Shown: positions 31,994 through 40,497 of the stretch, piece by piece
Layout of the letters: each line of letters opens with the position of its first letter
How positions within the stretch are numbered: the first letter of the stretch is position 1
DNA from: Saccharopolyspora_D taberi
GTDB lineage: Bacteria > Actinomycetota > Actinomycetes > Mycobacteriales > Pseudonocardiaceae
NCBI RefSeq assembly: GCF_039534165.1
Contig: NZ_BAAAUX010000016.1
Location: 372,001 to 436,000, forward strand
Direction: 5' to 3'
DNA length: 64,000 bases
The notes under the pieces: generated by a model
Told to the model about the DNA's origin: nothing
Databases searched by the model: none
The model's input: the letters and a program-made list of their open reading frames with translations, nothing else
Made by a program: the position numbers and the translations under genes

Positions 31994-32386
31994 ATGAGCA
32001 ACCCGAACATCTTTCCCGCACTGCGCTACACCGACGCGCAGAAGGCGCTGACCTGGCTGCGCGACGCGTTCGGCTTCGAACAGGTCATGTCGGTGCCGGG
32101 CCCGGACGGAACCGTCGCGCACGCCGAGATGCGCCTGGGCGCGGGCCGGGTCATGTTCGGCTCCGCGCCGAAGGGTTCCGTCCCGGAGACCGACCCGGAT
32201 CCGCGCGCCGCGCACTTCACGGTTTACGTGGCGGTGCCCGACGTCGACGCGCACTACGCGCGGGCGCGTGAGGCAGGTGCCGAGATCACGATGGAGCTCC
32301 GCGACACCGACTACGGCTCGCGCGAGTACAGCGCGCGCGACTTCGAGGGGAACCACTGGGCTTTCGGCACCTACCAGCCGCAGTGA
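31994..32386 (+). CDS. VOC-family (glyoxalase/bleomycin resistance type) protein
   Basis: 130 residues with a single VOC domain of two beta-alpha-beta-beta-beta units: FPALRYTDAQKALTWLRDAFGFE at the N-terminus and AREAGAEITMELRDTDYGSREYSARDFEGNHWAFG at the C-terminus. The C-terminal Glu/His/Trp pattern (DFEGNHW) is typical of PhnB-like and YdcJ-like proteins. Metal binding and substrate cannot be deduced. GAAAGGAAG precedes the ATG. Only 3 bp separate its stop from the convergent cupin regulator. Confidence 0.85.
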   Translation: MSNPNIFPALRYTDAQKALTWLRDAFGFEQVMSVPGPDGTVAHAEMRLGAGRVMFGSAPKGSVPETDPDPRAAHFTVYVAVPDVDAHYARAREAGAEITMELRDTDYGSREYSARDFEGNHWAFGTYQPQ

Positions 32387-32389
32387 TCC

Positions 32390-32950
32390 TCAGACGTGCT
32401 CCATGACGAGCACGGCGGTCGTCCCCGACTCCAGCGCCTCGTAGACGTGGGGCACGTGCCCGGAGAACGAGATGTAGTCCCCCGGCGCGAGCTCGACGGG
32501 GTTCTCCACCGGTCCGACCCGCGCCCGGCCCGCGGTGAGGATCAGGTGCTCGACCGTGCCGGGGATGTGCGCGTCGGCGTTGCGGACTCCGCCGGGGTCG
32601 AGCTGGAGCAGGTAGACGTCGCGCCGCGCGCCTGCGGGGCAGGACGACAGCAGCGCCGCCGCGTACGGCGACTGCTCGGACCGCACCAGCGTCGCCTGGC
32701 CGGAGCGCACGACGCGCACCTGCGGCGTCGGCGGGTCGACCAGGCGGCTGAACGGCACGCCCAGGGCCACGGCCAGCGCCCACAGCGTCTCCACGCTGGG
32801 GTTGCCGGACCCGGACTCGAGCTGGGACAGCGTGGACTTGGCGACCCCGGCCCGCTTGGCGAGGTCGGTCAGCGACAGCCCGACGCGCTCGCGTTCCCGG
32901 CGCAGCGAGGCGGAGATGATCTCCAGGGGGGTGTTCTCGGTCGCGCTCAT
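32390..32950 (-). CDS. XRE-family regulator with C-terminal cupin domain
   Basis: 186 residues; ATG at 32950 follows from homology, since longer frames run through the divergent azlC gene. Residues about 10-66 are the helix-turn-helix (LSLTDLAKRAGVAKSTLSQLESGSGNPSVETLWALA), and residues about 100-185 a cupin (VEHLILTAGRARVGPVENPVELAPGDYISF, HVPHVYEAL), which probably binds a small ligand such as an amino acid. It is transcribed away from azlCD, with a perfect inverted repeat between them, the usual arrangement of an autoregulated repressor of an exporter. Confidence 0.88.
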   Translation of the reverse strand: MSATENTPLEIISASLRRERERVGLSLTDLAKRAGVAKSTLSQLESGSGNPSVETLWALAVALGVPFSRLVDPPTPQVRVVRSGQATLVRSEQSPYAAALLSSCPAGARRDVYLLQLDPGGVRNADAHIPGTVEHLILTAGRARVGPVENPVELAPGDYISFSGHVPHVYEALESGTTAVLVMEHV

Positions 32951-32973
32951 CTTCGTTCGTTTCGTCGGTCCAT

Positions 32974-32993
32974 TTGTTCGCCTTGACGAACAA
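32974..32993. promoter_or_regulatory. Inverted repeat, putative operator between XRE-cupin gene and azlC
   Basis: TTGTTCG (32974-32980) and CGAACAA (32987-32993) form a perfect 7-bp dyad with a 6-bp spacer. A third half site TTTGTTCAGG lies at 33001-33010 and CGTTCGTTTCG at 32954-32964 resembles it. The dyad is 24 bp from the regulator start and 28 bp from azlC, so binding would cover both promoters. Confidence 0.65.
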
Positions 32994-33020
32994 GGGGTGC
33001 TTTGTTCAGGATAACGGACT

Positions 33021-33722
33021 GTGAGTTCGTTACAGCGAACGCGCCGGGGCCTCTGGCACGACAAGCTCCTGCGCGACGTGACGTCGATGGCGGCGGCCAT
33101 GGCGATCGTCGGCCTCTCGCTCGGCGCCATCGCCGTGACCAAGGGCGTTCCGCTCTGGATGATCACGCTGATGGGCCTGGTGATCTTCGCCGGCGGCTCG
33201 GAGTTCATGGCCGTCGGCCTGATGACCGCCGGCGCCGCGCCGCTCACGGCGATCCTGGGCGGGCTGATGCTCAACGCCCGGCACTTCCCGTTCGGCCTGG
33301 CCGTCGGCGACCTGGTCGGCCGCCGCTGGCCCGCCCGGCTGCTCGGCAGCCACCTGATGGTCGACGAGTCGGTCGCCTTCGCCCTCGCGCAGGAATCGCC
33401 CGCCGAGAAGCGGCGCGCCTACTGGATCACCGGTGCGGTGCTGTACTGCACCTGGGCGCCGTCGATCTTCCTCGGCGGACTGCTGGGCCAGCAGATGGGC
33501 GATCCCGACGCGCTCGGCCTCGACGCGGCGCTGCCCGCCGCGCTGCTCGCCCTGATCATGCCGTCGCTGCGCGAGCACGCGACGCTGCGCGCGGTCGCCG
33601 TCGGCGCGCTGATCGCGGTCGTCACCACGCCGGTGCTGCCCGAGGGGCTGCCCGTGATGGCCGCGCTGGTCGGCGTCGCCGCCGCGCTGCCGCTGCCGAA
33701 CCGGCGGGAGGAAGCGCGATGA
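33021..33722 (+). CDS. azlC: AzlC-family branched-chain amino acid exporter, large subunit
   Basis: 233 residues, membrane protein with about seven helices. Family landmarks are FAGGSEFMAVGLMTAGAAPL at residues 56-75 and LMLNARHFPFGLAVGDL at about 82-98. Together with AzlD it exports branched-chain amino acids or analogues across the cytoplasmic membrane, as in the BrnFE and AzlCD systems. The GTG at 33021 is only 28 bp from the operator dyad. The azlD start overlaps its stop (ATGA). Confidence 0.92.
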   Translation: MSSLQRTRRGLWHDKLLRDVTSMAAAMAIVGLSLGAIAVTKGVPLWMITLMGLVIFAGGSEFMAVGLMTAGAAPLTAILGGLMLNARHFPFGLAVGDLVGRRWPARLLGSHLMVDESVAFALAQESPAEKRRAYWITGAVLYCTWAPSIFLGGLLGQQMGDPDALGLDAALPAALLALIMPSLREHATLRAVAVGALIAVVTTPVLPEGLPVMAALVGVAAALPLPNRREEAR

Positions 33723-34027
33723 CGATGACCGTGGTGCTGGCGCTGGCGGCCGGGACGTACGCGATGCGGCTGGCCGGTCCGCTGCTGCGCGGCCGGATCA
33801 CCTTCTCCGAGCGCTGGGAGCGGCTGATGTCGATCGCCGCGATCACGCTGCTGGGCGCGTTCGTGGTCACCAGCGCGGTCGCCGAGGGCGGCGGCTTCGC
33901 GGGCTGGGCCCGGCTGACCGGGGTCGCGGTCGGCGGCGTGCTCGCCTGGCGGCGCGCGCCGTTCGTCGTCGTGGTGCTGGCCGCTGCGCTGACCACCGCG
34001 GGCCTGCGGCTGTTCGGCCTGGCCTGA
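33719..34027 (+). CDS. azlD: AzlD-family branched-chain amino acid exporter, small subunit
   Basis: 102 residues with three membrane helices, the normal AzlD size. MTMTVVLALAAGTYAMRLAGPLL is the conserved start of this family, and a VGGVLAWRRAPFVVVVLAAA segment follows. Translation starts at an ATG that overlaps the azlC stop, which ensures equal production of the two subunits. A strong hairpin terminator follows. Confidence 0.9.
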   Translation: MTMTVVLALAAGTYAMRLAGPLLRGRITFSERWERLMSIAAITLLGAFVVTSAVAEGGGFAGWARLTGVAVGGVLAWRRAPFVVVVLAAALTTAGLRLFGLA

Positions 34028-34053
34028 GGCGGGCGGCACGGGCCGCCCGCCTC
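34026..34053. terminator. Bidirectional terminator between azlD and the phytase gene
   Basis: GAGGCGGGCGGC (34026-34037) and GCCGCCCGCCTC (34042-34053) form a perfect 12-bp stem with a four-base loop. The azlD stop codon overlaps the stem. It serves both convergent genes. Confidence 0.8.
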
Positions 34054-34059
34054 GGGTGC

Positions 34060-35382
34060 TCAGTCCTTGGTCAGCCCGGCCGCTTCGGCGAACTGCTCCC
34101 AGCGCAGGAGCTTGAAGTTCGTGTCCGGCCGCGGCTCGCCGCCTTCGCCGGGAGTTTCCGGCGTGTTGTCGCCGTCCTGGACGACGAGCAGACCATGCGG
34201 GTAGTCCGGCCCGAACGGGGCGGTGACCACCGCCGCTCCATCGCATTCCTGCACGCCGTCGATCGTTCTGGAGTCGGTGACCTGCGCACCGCCCTGGTGG
34301 GCCAGACCGCTGCTGGTGATCTCGTAGCCCGCGAAGGTGTTGTCGCCCTGGCTGGACACGACCAGGCTCCGCCGCGTTCCGCTGGCGGCGATGGTCAGCC
34401 CTTCCACGTCGGCGCTGAGGTGCTTTCCGGCCTCCGGTGACGCGGGGCCGGTGGCCTGGCACTCCTCGGTCTGCTCGTCGTAGCTGGCAGGCTGGCCGTA
34501 CTCGCGGGTGCGCTCGGCGAGCACCGGTTCACCGAAACCGTTGTCCCGCAGGGGAATGCGCCAGATGCCCACATCCTCCTGGCCGGCGTAGAGCGCTCCG
34601 GCGGGATCGAACACCATGCCCTCGACCTGCGGCCGGACGCCCGGTTCCTCGCAGGGGGTCCACTGCTTGCCGTCCACTGTGAACTCGCCCGGAAGGTCCA
34701 CCGCGGAGACCCGCTCGTAGCTGATCTTCCCCGTTTCGTCGGCGGTGAGGCGGAACAGGCCGACGGTCGTCTCGCTGCGCCGGCTCACCGCGACCAGGGG
34801 CGCGCCGCCCGCCGGGTCGGGCAGCAGGGCCAGGCCGTAACCGGTGTGCTGCTGGTCCACCTCGGCCTCGTTCGCGGAGAACAGCAGGGGCGCGCTGTCG
34901 GTGGTGACGTCGGCCAGCACCTCGGCACCGGCCTTCGCACCGCGCGGATCGATGCGGTAGATCCGCAGCCGGTCGCGACCCCGGTCGGTCACCACCGCGA
35001 GATCGGCGACCTGGTCGCCGATCCGGACCCCCTGGACGATGTCGACGTTGTTGAACCGCCCGGGCTCGGCCTCCGGTGCCGGGGCAGCCGGTGCCGGAAT
35101 GCGCTGGAGTTCCCGGCCCCGCAGGTCGAACACCGTCAGACCGCCGTTCTTCAAGGTGCCGACGACGACGCTGTCGGCGGGTGCGGCGGGGTGCCGCCAG
35201 ATCGCGGGATCGTCGGCGTCCGCGTCACCGCCGGCCTCGTCGTCGAAGTTGGACGCGGTTTCGAACAGGGCGTGCGCTTGACCGAGCTCGTCGTCGGCCG
35301 ACGCGCTCGGCGCGCCGGTCAACAGCAGCGCGAGAACGCTCGCGGCGACCACGGTGGTCGACGGCGTGCGGGACGGTGCCAT
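34060..35382 (-). CDS. Secreted beta-propeller phytase (3-phytase, PF02333)
   Basis: 440 residues. The ATG at 35382 is preceded by GAAGGAGAT. A signal peptide is visible: MAPSRTPSTTVVAASVLALLLTG with cleavage after SASA. The mature part has the phytase propeller sequence ADDPAIWRHPAAPADSVVVGTLKNGGLTVFDLRG at about 40-75, the calcium- and phosphate-binding NNVDIVQGV, VTDRGRDRLRIYRID, and EGMVFDPAGALYAGQEDVGIW. It releases phosphate from phytate outside the cell. Expected regulation by phosphate (PhoP) cannot be confirmed; I see no clear PHO box in the 360 bp upstream. Confidence 0.9.
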   Translation of the reverse strand: MAPSRTPSTTVVAASVLALLLTGAPSASADDELGQAHALFETASNFDDEAGGDADADDPAIWRHPAAPADSVVVGTLKNGGLTVFDLRGRELQRIPAPAAPAPEAEPGRFNNVDIVQGVRIGDQVADLAVVTDRGRDRLRIYRIDPRGAKAGAEVLADVTTDSAPLLFSANEAEVDQQHTGYGLALLPDPAGGAPLVAVSRRSETTVGLFRLTADETGKISYERVSAVDLPGEFTVDGKQWTPCEEPGVRPQVEGMVFDPAGALYAGQEDVGIWRIPLRDNGFGEPVLAERTREYGQPASYDEQTEECQATGPASPEAGKHLSADVEGLTIAASGTRRSLVVSSQGDNTFAGYEITSSGLAHQGGAQVTDSRTIDGVQECDGAAVVTAPFGPDYPHGLLVVQDGDNTPETPGEGGEPRPDTNFKLLRWEQFAEAAGLTKD

Positions 35383-35746
35383 GCCATCTCCTTCGTCGAA
35401 GGTGGAGCTGAGTTCTCCACGCGAGATCGAAGCGCAGGCAGGTGAACCGGACGTGTCGTGCAAGGTGCTCGTCCGGAACCAACGGGTTTACCGGATTCGC
35501 CGAAAAGAAGAGAAAATCCCCCATTCCTCGCGCCGGTCCGAGGATGGGAAAGCGCTCATCCGATCGTCCGCGGCAGTGCGCGCTCCCGCTCGCCGGTATT
35601 TCGCCCGCGGTCACGAACTGTTCACCACCGTGGCTTTCGATCTACGGGCCGCCCGGACCCGCGGGGCGGCGACCGACGGTTCGCCGACGATGACGCCGAG
35701 TCTGACCGTCGCATGAGCTGGATCGTTCGTGCGAAAGGGAAAAGAC
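35383..35746. other. Intergenic region between phytase and small membrane protein genes
   Basis: 364 bases, less GC-rich than the neighbouring genes. It must carry two divergent promoters. A stem CCCATtCCTCG/CGAGGATGGG (about 35520-35547, one bulged base) is visible. Open frames here have no ribosome binding sites or homology. Confidence 0.4.
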
Positions 35747-36070
35747 ATGTCAGTTCTCACTGATCAACGCAGGCCCGCCGAGCCGAGGCCGCGGAAAGCC
35801 GATGCGAGGTACGTGTTCGTCGCGACCGTGACGGGGTCGCTGGCCGTGGTGGTCGGGGTGATCCCGAGGCTGTGCTGGGTCTCGGTCGCACTCGGCCTGG
35901 CCGGGATCATCTGCTGCCTGGCCGTGCTGTGGGGCGCTTCGCGGTCCGTCCCCGAGGTCAGGGCGCAGGCGTCGTGGGCGGCGGGGCGGGCGGTGACCGG
36001 TGCGCTGCTGGGATTCCTGCAGGCCGGTGGCGTGCCTGCCGCGGCTGCGCACGCGTTCGGGCTCTACTAG
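35747..36070 (+). CDS. Small hypothetical membrane protein
   Basis: 107 residues; ATG with AAAGGGAAAAG upstream. About 25 charged N-terminal residues (MSVLTDQRRPAEPRPRKADARY) are followed by two hydrophobic helices at about 26-45 and 46-66, then a weaker hydrophobic stretch at about 84-105. I do not recognise the family. It lies 225 bp upstream of the SulP-carbonic anhydrase gene in the same direction and may be transcribed with it, but a dyad in between suggests separate control. Confidence 0.6.
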   Translation: MSVLTDQRRPAEPRPRKADARYVFVATVTGSLAVVVGVIPRLCWVSVALGLAGIICCLAVLWGASRSVPEVRAQASWAAGRAVTGALLGFLQAGGVPAAAAHAFGLY

Positions 36071-36074
36071 GCGT

Positions 36075-36084
36075 GAAACGTTTC
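36075..36084. promoter_or_regulatory. GAAACGTTTC palindrome upstream of the SulP-carbonic anhydrase gene
   Basis: A perfect 10-bp palindrome, four bases after the stop of the small membrane protein and 211 bp before the SulP start. The centre ACGT and flanks resemble LacI-family operators. No LacI-type regulator is encoded in the window. Confidence 0.3.
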
Positions 36085-36295
36085 CCGAGCGCGGAGATGG
36101 CAGATCTCTCATGAGATCGACCGTTTTCCCCGGGAATCCGATCAGGCCGCCGTCGACCCGCCGTCACGGGTCGTTCACCTTGCTTTTCTTCCATTCCATC
36201 GCCGCCGGAAATGCGTTCGCCGGTGGCTTCGACGGATCCGCCGCCGATGACGTCGTGCTCCGTTCCGTCGCGATTTTCCTGCACAGGAGGAATTC

Positions 36296-38539
36296 ATGGC
36301 GCATATCGACCAAGAATCCCCGCAACGCACTTCCGGCGGGTGGTGGCACAACCTCCGGTACGACCTGGCGTCCTCGATCGTGGTCTTCCTGGTGGCGATC
36401 CCGCTGTCACTGGGCATCGCGCTCGCGTCCGGAGCGCCGATCATGGCGGGGCTCATCGCCGCCGTCGTGGGCGGCGTCGTCGCGGGCATGGCCGGTGGTT
36501 CGGCCCTCCAGGTGAGCGGTCCCGCGGCCGGGCTGACGGTGATCGTCGCCGGCCTGGTGCACGAGGTGGGCTGGGCGGTGACCTGCGCCGTCACGGTCGC
36601 CGCCGGGCTGCTGCAGATCCTGCTCGGGCTGTCCAGGGTCGCCCGGATGGCGCTGGCGATCTCGCCCGCGGTCGTGCACGGGATGCTGGCCGGCATCGGC
36701 ATCGTCATCGCGCTGGCGCAGATCCACGTGGTCCTCGGCGGCAAGCCGCACACCTCGGCCAACGAAAGCCTGCTGGCGCTGCCGGACCAGCTCGCCCACC
36801 TCAACCTCGCCGCGGTGGGGCTGGGCGCGCTCACGATCGCCGTGCTCGTCGGCTGGCCGAAGCTGCCGCGCCGGATCAGGGTGGTGCCCGCGCAGCTCGT
36901 CGCGGTCGTGCTGGCCACGGCCACGGCGTGGATCGCCGGGCTGGACGTTCCCCGGGTGGACATCCCCGAAGACCTGCTGGGCGCGCACGTCCTGCCCGAG
37001 CTGCCCGGCGACTGGGGCGGGTTCGCCCTGGCCGCGGTGACCGTAGCGCTGATCGCCAGCATCGAGTCGCTGGTGTCGGCGGTCGCCGTCGACCGGATGC
37101 ACGACGGCCCGCGCGCCGACCTCAACCGGGAGATGGTCGGGCAGGGCCTGGCGAACATGGTCTCCGGCGCCCTCGGCGGGCTGCCGATCACCGGCGTGAT
37201 CGTGCGCAGCTCGACCAACGTCGCGGCCGGCGCGCGCAGCCGCGCCTCGGCGATCCTGCACGGCGTCTGGGTGCTCGCGTTCGTCGCGCTGGCGGCGGGC
37301 CTGCTCCGGCAGATCCCGACCTCGGTGCTGGGCGCGCTGCTGGTGATGATCGGCATCAAGCTGGTGAACCTCAAGGAGATCCGCGGGCTGCTGCGCCACC
37401 GCGAGCTACCGCTCTACGTCATCACGGCGGTCGGTGTCGTGGAGCTGAACCTCATGGACGGCGTCCTGCTGGGCATCGGCGCGGCGATCCTGCTCGCGCT
37501 GTTCCGGCTCACCCGCTGCACGATCCGGACCGAAACCCGCGATCAGCGCTGGCACGTGGTCGTCGAAGGCTCCATGACCTTCGTCGCGGTGCCCAAGCTG
37601 TCCCGCGCGCTGGCCCAGATCCCGGCCGGTGCGGACGTGGACGTGGACCTCGCGGTCGACTTCCTCGACCACGCCGCCTTCGAGTCCTTGCACAACTGGC
37701 GCACCTCGCACGAGCGGCTGGGCGGACGGGTCGACATCGACGAGATCCACGAGTCCTGGTACCGCAACGCGTCGTCCACCGGCGCCGGTGGACGCAAGTC
37801 CGGTCCCGCCAGGCCGAACTTCCTGCCGTGGTCGCACCACCCGGTCGCCCACGAGCAGGTGGTCGAAGGCGTCCAGGAGTTCCACCGCGGGCTGGCGCCG
37901 AAGATGCGGGAGCTGTTCGAGCAGCTCGCCGGAGGCCAGTCGCCGTCCCAGCTGTTCATCACCTGCTCGGACTCGCGGGTGGTGCCACACCTGATCACGG
38001 CGAGCGGTCCCGGTGATCTGTTCGAGGTGCGCAACGTCGGCAACCTCGTGCCCCGGTACCAGGAGGCGTCGGCCGGATCCGGGGAGTTCTCGGTGACCGC
38101 GGCCATCGACTACGCCACCGAAGTCCTCGGCGTCCGCAGCATCACCGTGTGCGGGCACTCCGGCTGCGGTGCGATGAAGGCGGTCCTGGACGGCCGTGGC
38201 GCCAACGCCGACAGCGGGCCGGATTCGCGGCTCGGCCGCGGCGGCTTGGACTCGTGGCTCGGCCACGGCGCCCACAGCCTGGCCCGGTTCGGCGTCGACT
38301 CCACAGTGGACAACGGTGGATCGGACCACGAGACGTTGTGCCGCACCAACGTGGTCCAGCAGCTCGACAACCTGCTCACCCACCCCGGTGTGCGGGAACG
38401 GGTCGCCCGCGGCGATCTCGAGCTGGTCGGGATGTACTTCGACATCGCCACCGCGCGGGTCCACCTGCTGGACCGGGAGAGCGGCGAGTTCACCCCGGTC
38501 GGGGAGACGACGCAGTCGGGAGAGCTGGCAACGGTTTGA
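36296..38539 (+). CDS. SulP-family anion transporter fused to a beta-carbonic anhydrase
   Basis: 747 residues with a textbook AGGAGG before the ATG. Residues about 18-410 are the SulP membrane domain (GAPIMAGLIAAVVGGVVAGMAGGSALQVSGPAAG, then IESLVSAVAVDRMHD). Residues about 420-490 form a short STAS-like region (VDLAVDFLDHAAFESL), and from about 515 to 740 follows a full beta-carbonic anhydrase with zinc ligands Cys558 in CSDSR, His621 and Cys624 in HSGCGA. The same fusion exists in Mycobacterium tuberculosis Rv3273. The enzyme would convert bicarbonate to CO2 or the reverse right at the transporter, so bicarbonate import or export is more likely than sulfate. Two hairpins follow the stop. 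Confidence 0.93.
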   Translation: MAHIDQESPQRTSGGWWHNLRYDLASSIVVFLVAIPLSLGIALASGAPIMAGLIAAVVGGVVAGMAGGSALQVSGPAAGLTVIVAGLVHEVGWAVTCAVTVAAGLLQILLGLSRVARMALAISPAVVHGMLAGIGIVIALAQIHVVLGGKPHTSANESLLALPDQLAHLNLAAVGLGALTIAVLVGWPKLPRRIRVVPAQLVAVVLATATAWIAGLDVPRVDIPEDLLGAHVLPELPGDWGGFALAAVTVALIASIESLVSAVAVDRMHDGPRADLNREMVGQGLANMVSGALGGLPITGVIVRSSTNVAAGARSRASAILHGVWVLAFVALAAGLLRQIPTSVLGALLVMIGIKLVNLKEIRGLLRHRELPLYVITAVGVVELNLMDGVLLGIGAAILLALFRLTRCTIRTETRDQRWHVVVEGSMTFVAVPKLSRALAQIPAGADVDVDLAVDFLDHAAFESLHNWRTSHERLGGRVDIDEIHESWYRNASSTGAGGRKSGPARPNFLPWSHHPVAHEQVVEGVQEFHRGLAPKMRELFEQLAGGQSPSQLFITCSDSRVVPHLITASGPGDLFEVRNVGNLVPRYQEASAGSGEFSVTAAIDYATEVLGVRSITVCGHSGCGAMKAVLDGRGANADSGPDSRLGRGGLDSWLGHGAHSLARFGVDSTVDNGGSDHETLCRTNVVQQLDNLLTHPGVRERVARGDLELVGMYFDIATARVHLLDRESGEFTPVGETTQSGELATV

Positions 38540-38544
38540 GAACT

Positions 38545-38582
38545 GGTTCCGTACGGCAGGCGAACTCCTGTCGTGCGGAACC
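38545..38582 (+). terminator. Terminator after the SulP-carbonic anhydrase gene
   Basis: GGTTCCGTACGGCAGG (38545-38560) pairs with CCTGTCGTGCGGAACC (38567-38582) over 16 bp with two wobble pairs and a six-base loop. It begins 5 nt after the stop codon. Confidence 0.75.
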
Positions 38583-38600
38583 GGAAACCGGCGTTTCCGG
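38581..38600 (+). terminator. Second hairpin after the SulP-carbonic anhydrase gene
   Basis: CCGGAAAC (38581-38588) and GTTTCCGG (38593-38600) form a perfect 8-bp stem around CGGC. It directly abuts the first hairpin, and the two may act together or compete. Confidence 0.55.
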
Positions 38601-38651
38601 CGTTACTCTGCCCGCGCCGCCCCGGCTCAACCACGTGGGGGAGAGCGATCG

Positions 38652-39044
38652 ATGCGTCACGGTCACCGCACCGCCGCCGGCATCGGGCGGCGCGGCCTGC
38701 CGCACCTGCTGCTCGCGGTGGCCGCGGTCGTGTTCGCGGCCGTGCTGGTCGTGCTGGCCGAGCATGAGGATCCGCCCCACCTCGGCGAGACCGTCCTCGT
38801 CCCGAGCCGCCCGGCCGCACCGGTACCGACGTCCGGCACCGGCGAGCCCGCCCCGCGGCCGTCGGCGACGGTTGACCGACCAGTCGACCGACCGGTGCGG
38901 CCGGCTCCTCCCGCCCCGCCGACCGAGCTGGTCGCCCGCCGGACTTCGAGCGCCGTGCCGCGGCCGGCGACGTCCGCACGACCGACGCAGGACACATCGT
39001 CCGGCAGCGATGACGGCGATGACGGCGGCGGCGATGACGACTGA
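38652..39044 (+). CDS. Small membrane-anchored, Pro/Asp-rich protein preceding a two-component system
   Basis: 130 residues; ATG preceded by GGGGGAGAG. One hydrophobic helix (about residues 17-36, LPHLLLAVAAVVFAAVLVVLA) is followed by a disordered, Pro- and Thr-rich extracellular tail that ends in an acidic run, GSDDGDDGGGDDD. The coding region overlaps the start of the histidine kinase gene. Acidic ends of this kind could bind cations. It might be a sensory accessory of the kinase or a cell-wall anchor; I do not recognise a family. Confidence 0.65.
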   Translation: MRHGHRTAAGIGRRGLPHLLLAVAAVVFAAVLVVLAEHEDPPHLGETVLVPSRPAAPVPTSGTGEPAPRPSATVDRPVDRPVRPAPPAPPTELVARRTSSAVPRPATSARPTQDTSSGSDDGDDGGGDDD

Positions 39045-40497
39045 GCCCGGGACTCGCCTGCGAACGGGCGCCCTGCAGTCCGCCCGGGTGCGGATCCTGG
39101 CCTGGATGCTGCTCCTGGTGGGGATCACGCTCGGGGTCACCACCAGCGCGATGGCCGTCGTCCTGACGACGCAGCTGGAGGAACGGGTCGACGTGCGGCT
39201 CGCCGAGGAGGTGAGCGAGTTCCGCAAGTACGTCGCCAGCCACGCCGAAATGAGCGCGCATCCGGTGACCAGCGTGCGGGGCTTGCTGGAATCGGCGCTG
39301 CGCACCGTCGTCCCCGACGAGCACCAGACCTTCCTCGCGCTGGTCGACGGCTCGGTGCTGCCGCCAGGTGAGGCAGGTCCGGGCGGCGACCTCCTCGACG
39401 ATCCGGCGCTGCGGGCCCGGCTCGTCTCCGCCGACAGGCCGGTCTACGGCGACGCGATGACCGAGGCGGGCCGCGTCCGCTACGCCGTCGTGCCCGTCGC
39501 GGTGGCGTCCGACTCCGCGCGGGGCACCTTCGTCGTGGTGGCGTACCCGGACCAGGAGCGGGCCGAGATCCTCGACGCCGTCCGCACCGACGTGCTCATC
39601 GGCTTCGGGGCGCTGCTCATGGCCGCCGTGGTCGGCTGGCTGTTCGCCGGTCGCCTGCTCGCGCCCCTCCGGCTGCTGCGAGCCACCGCCAACTCGATCA
39701 CCGAGTCCGACCTCGCCCGGCGCATCCCGCTGCGGGGAGACGACGAGATCACCCAGCTGGCCGAGACGTTCAACCGCATGCTGGACCGGTTGCAGGAGGC
39801 GTTCTCCACGCAGCGGCGGTTCCTCGACGACGCGGGCCACGAGCTGCGCACCCCGATCACCATCATCCGCGGCAACCTCGAACTGGTCGACGCCGATCCG
39901 CGAGCCCGCCGGGCGCGGATCGAGCTGGTCACCGACGAACTCGACCGGATGAGCCGGATGGTCGAGGACCTGCTGGTGCTGGCCACCGCGAACCGGCCGG
40001 ACTTCCTGCTCCCGGCGCCGATCGAGGTGTCCGAGGTGGTCGAGGAGGTCTTCGTCAAGGCCTCGGCGCTGGCCGACCGGACCTGGCTGCTGGACCAGCC
40101 CGCGGACGCGCCGCCCGCGGTGCTGCACGCGGATCGCCAGCGGATCACGCAGGCATTGATCCAGCTCGCGCAGAACGCGGTCCAGCACACCGCGCCGGAC
40201 AGCCCGATCTGGATCGGCTCCGACGTCGACGGCCGGGTCGCGCGGATCTGGGTCCGCGACAGCGGCCCGGGCGTCCCGCCGGACCAGCAGGACCACGTCT
40301 TCGACCGGTTCGCCCGCGCGACCCGCACCCGGCACTCCCAGGGGGCGGGGCTCGGACTGGCGATCGTCAAGGCGATCGCCGAAGCGCACGCTGGCCGCGT
40401 CCGGCTCCACAACCGGCCCGGAGCCGGAGCGACGTTCGTGCTGGAACTGCCCATCAGCGAGTCCGTCCCGACCAGCCACTCCCAGGTTCCGCGATGA
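39034..40497 (+). CDS. Sensor histidine kinase (HAMP, HisKA, HATPase)
   Basis: 487 residues. Two membrane helices (about 22-45 and 188-210) enclose an extracytoplasmic sensor of about 140 residues. A HAMP domain follows (PLRLLRATANSITESDLARRIPL), then the phosphoacceptor His in DDAGHELRTPITIIRGN near residue 268, the N box QNAVQHT, the G1 box VRDSGPGVP and the G2 box GAGLGLAIVKAI. The ATG at 39034 overlaps the preceding small gene; ATG codons at 39010 and 39019 are possible alternatives. The response regulator gene overlaps by four bases. The signal is unknown. Confidence 0.9.
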   Translation: MTTEPGTRLRTGALQSARVRILAWMLLLVGITLGVTTSAMAVVLTTQLEERVDVRLAEEVSEFRKYVASHAEMSAHPVTSVRGLLESALRTVVPDEHQTFLALVDGSVLPPGEAGPGGDLLDDPALRARLVSADRPVYGDAMTEAGRVRYAVVPVAVASDSARGTFVVVAYPDQERAEILDAVRTDVLIGFGALLMAAVVGWLFAGRLLAPLRLLRATANSITESDLARRIPLRGDDEITQLAETFNRMLDRLQEAFSTQRRFLDDAGHELRTPITIIRGNLELVDADPRARRARIELVTDELDRMSRMVEDLLVLATANRPDFLLPAPIEVSEVVEEVFVKASALADRTWLLDQPADAPPAVLHADRQRITQALIQLAQNAVQHTAPDSPIWIGSDVDGRVARIWVRDSGPGVPPDQQDHVFDRFARATRTRHSQGAGLGLAIVKAIAEAHAGRVRLHNRPGAGATFVLELPISESVPTSHSQVPR

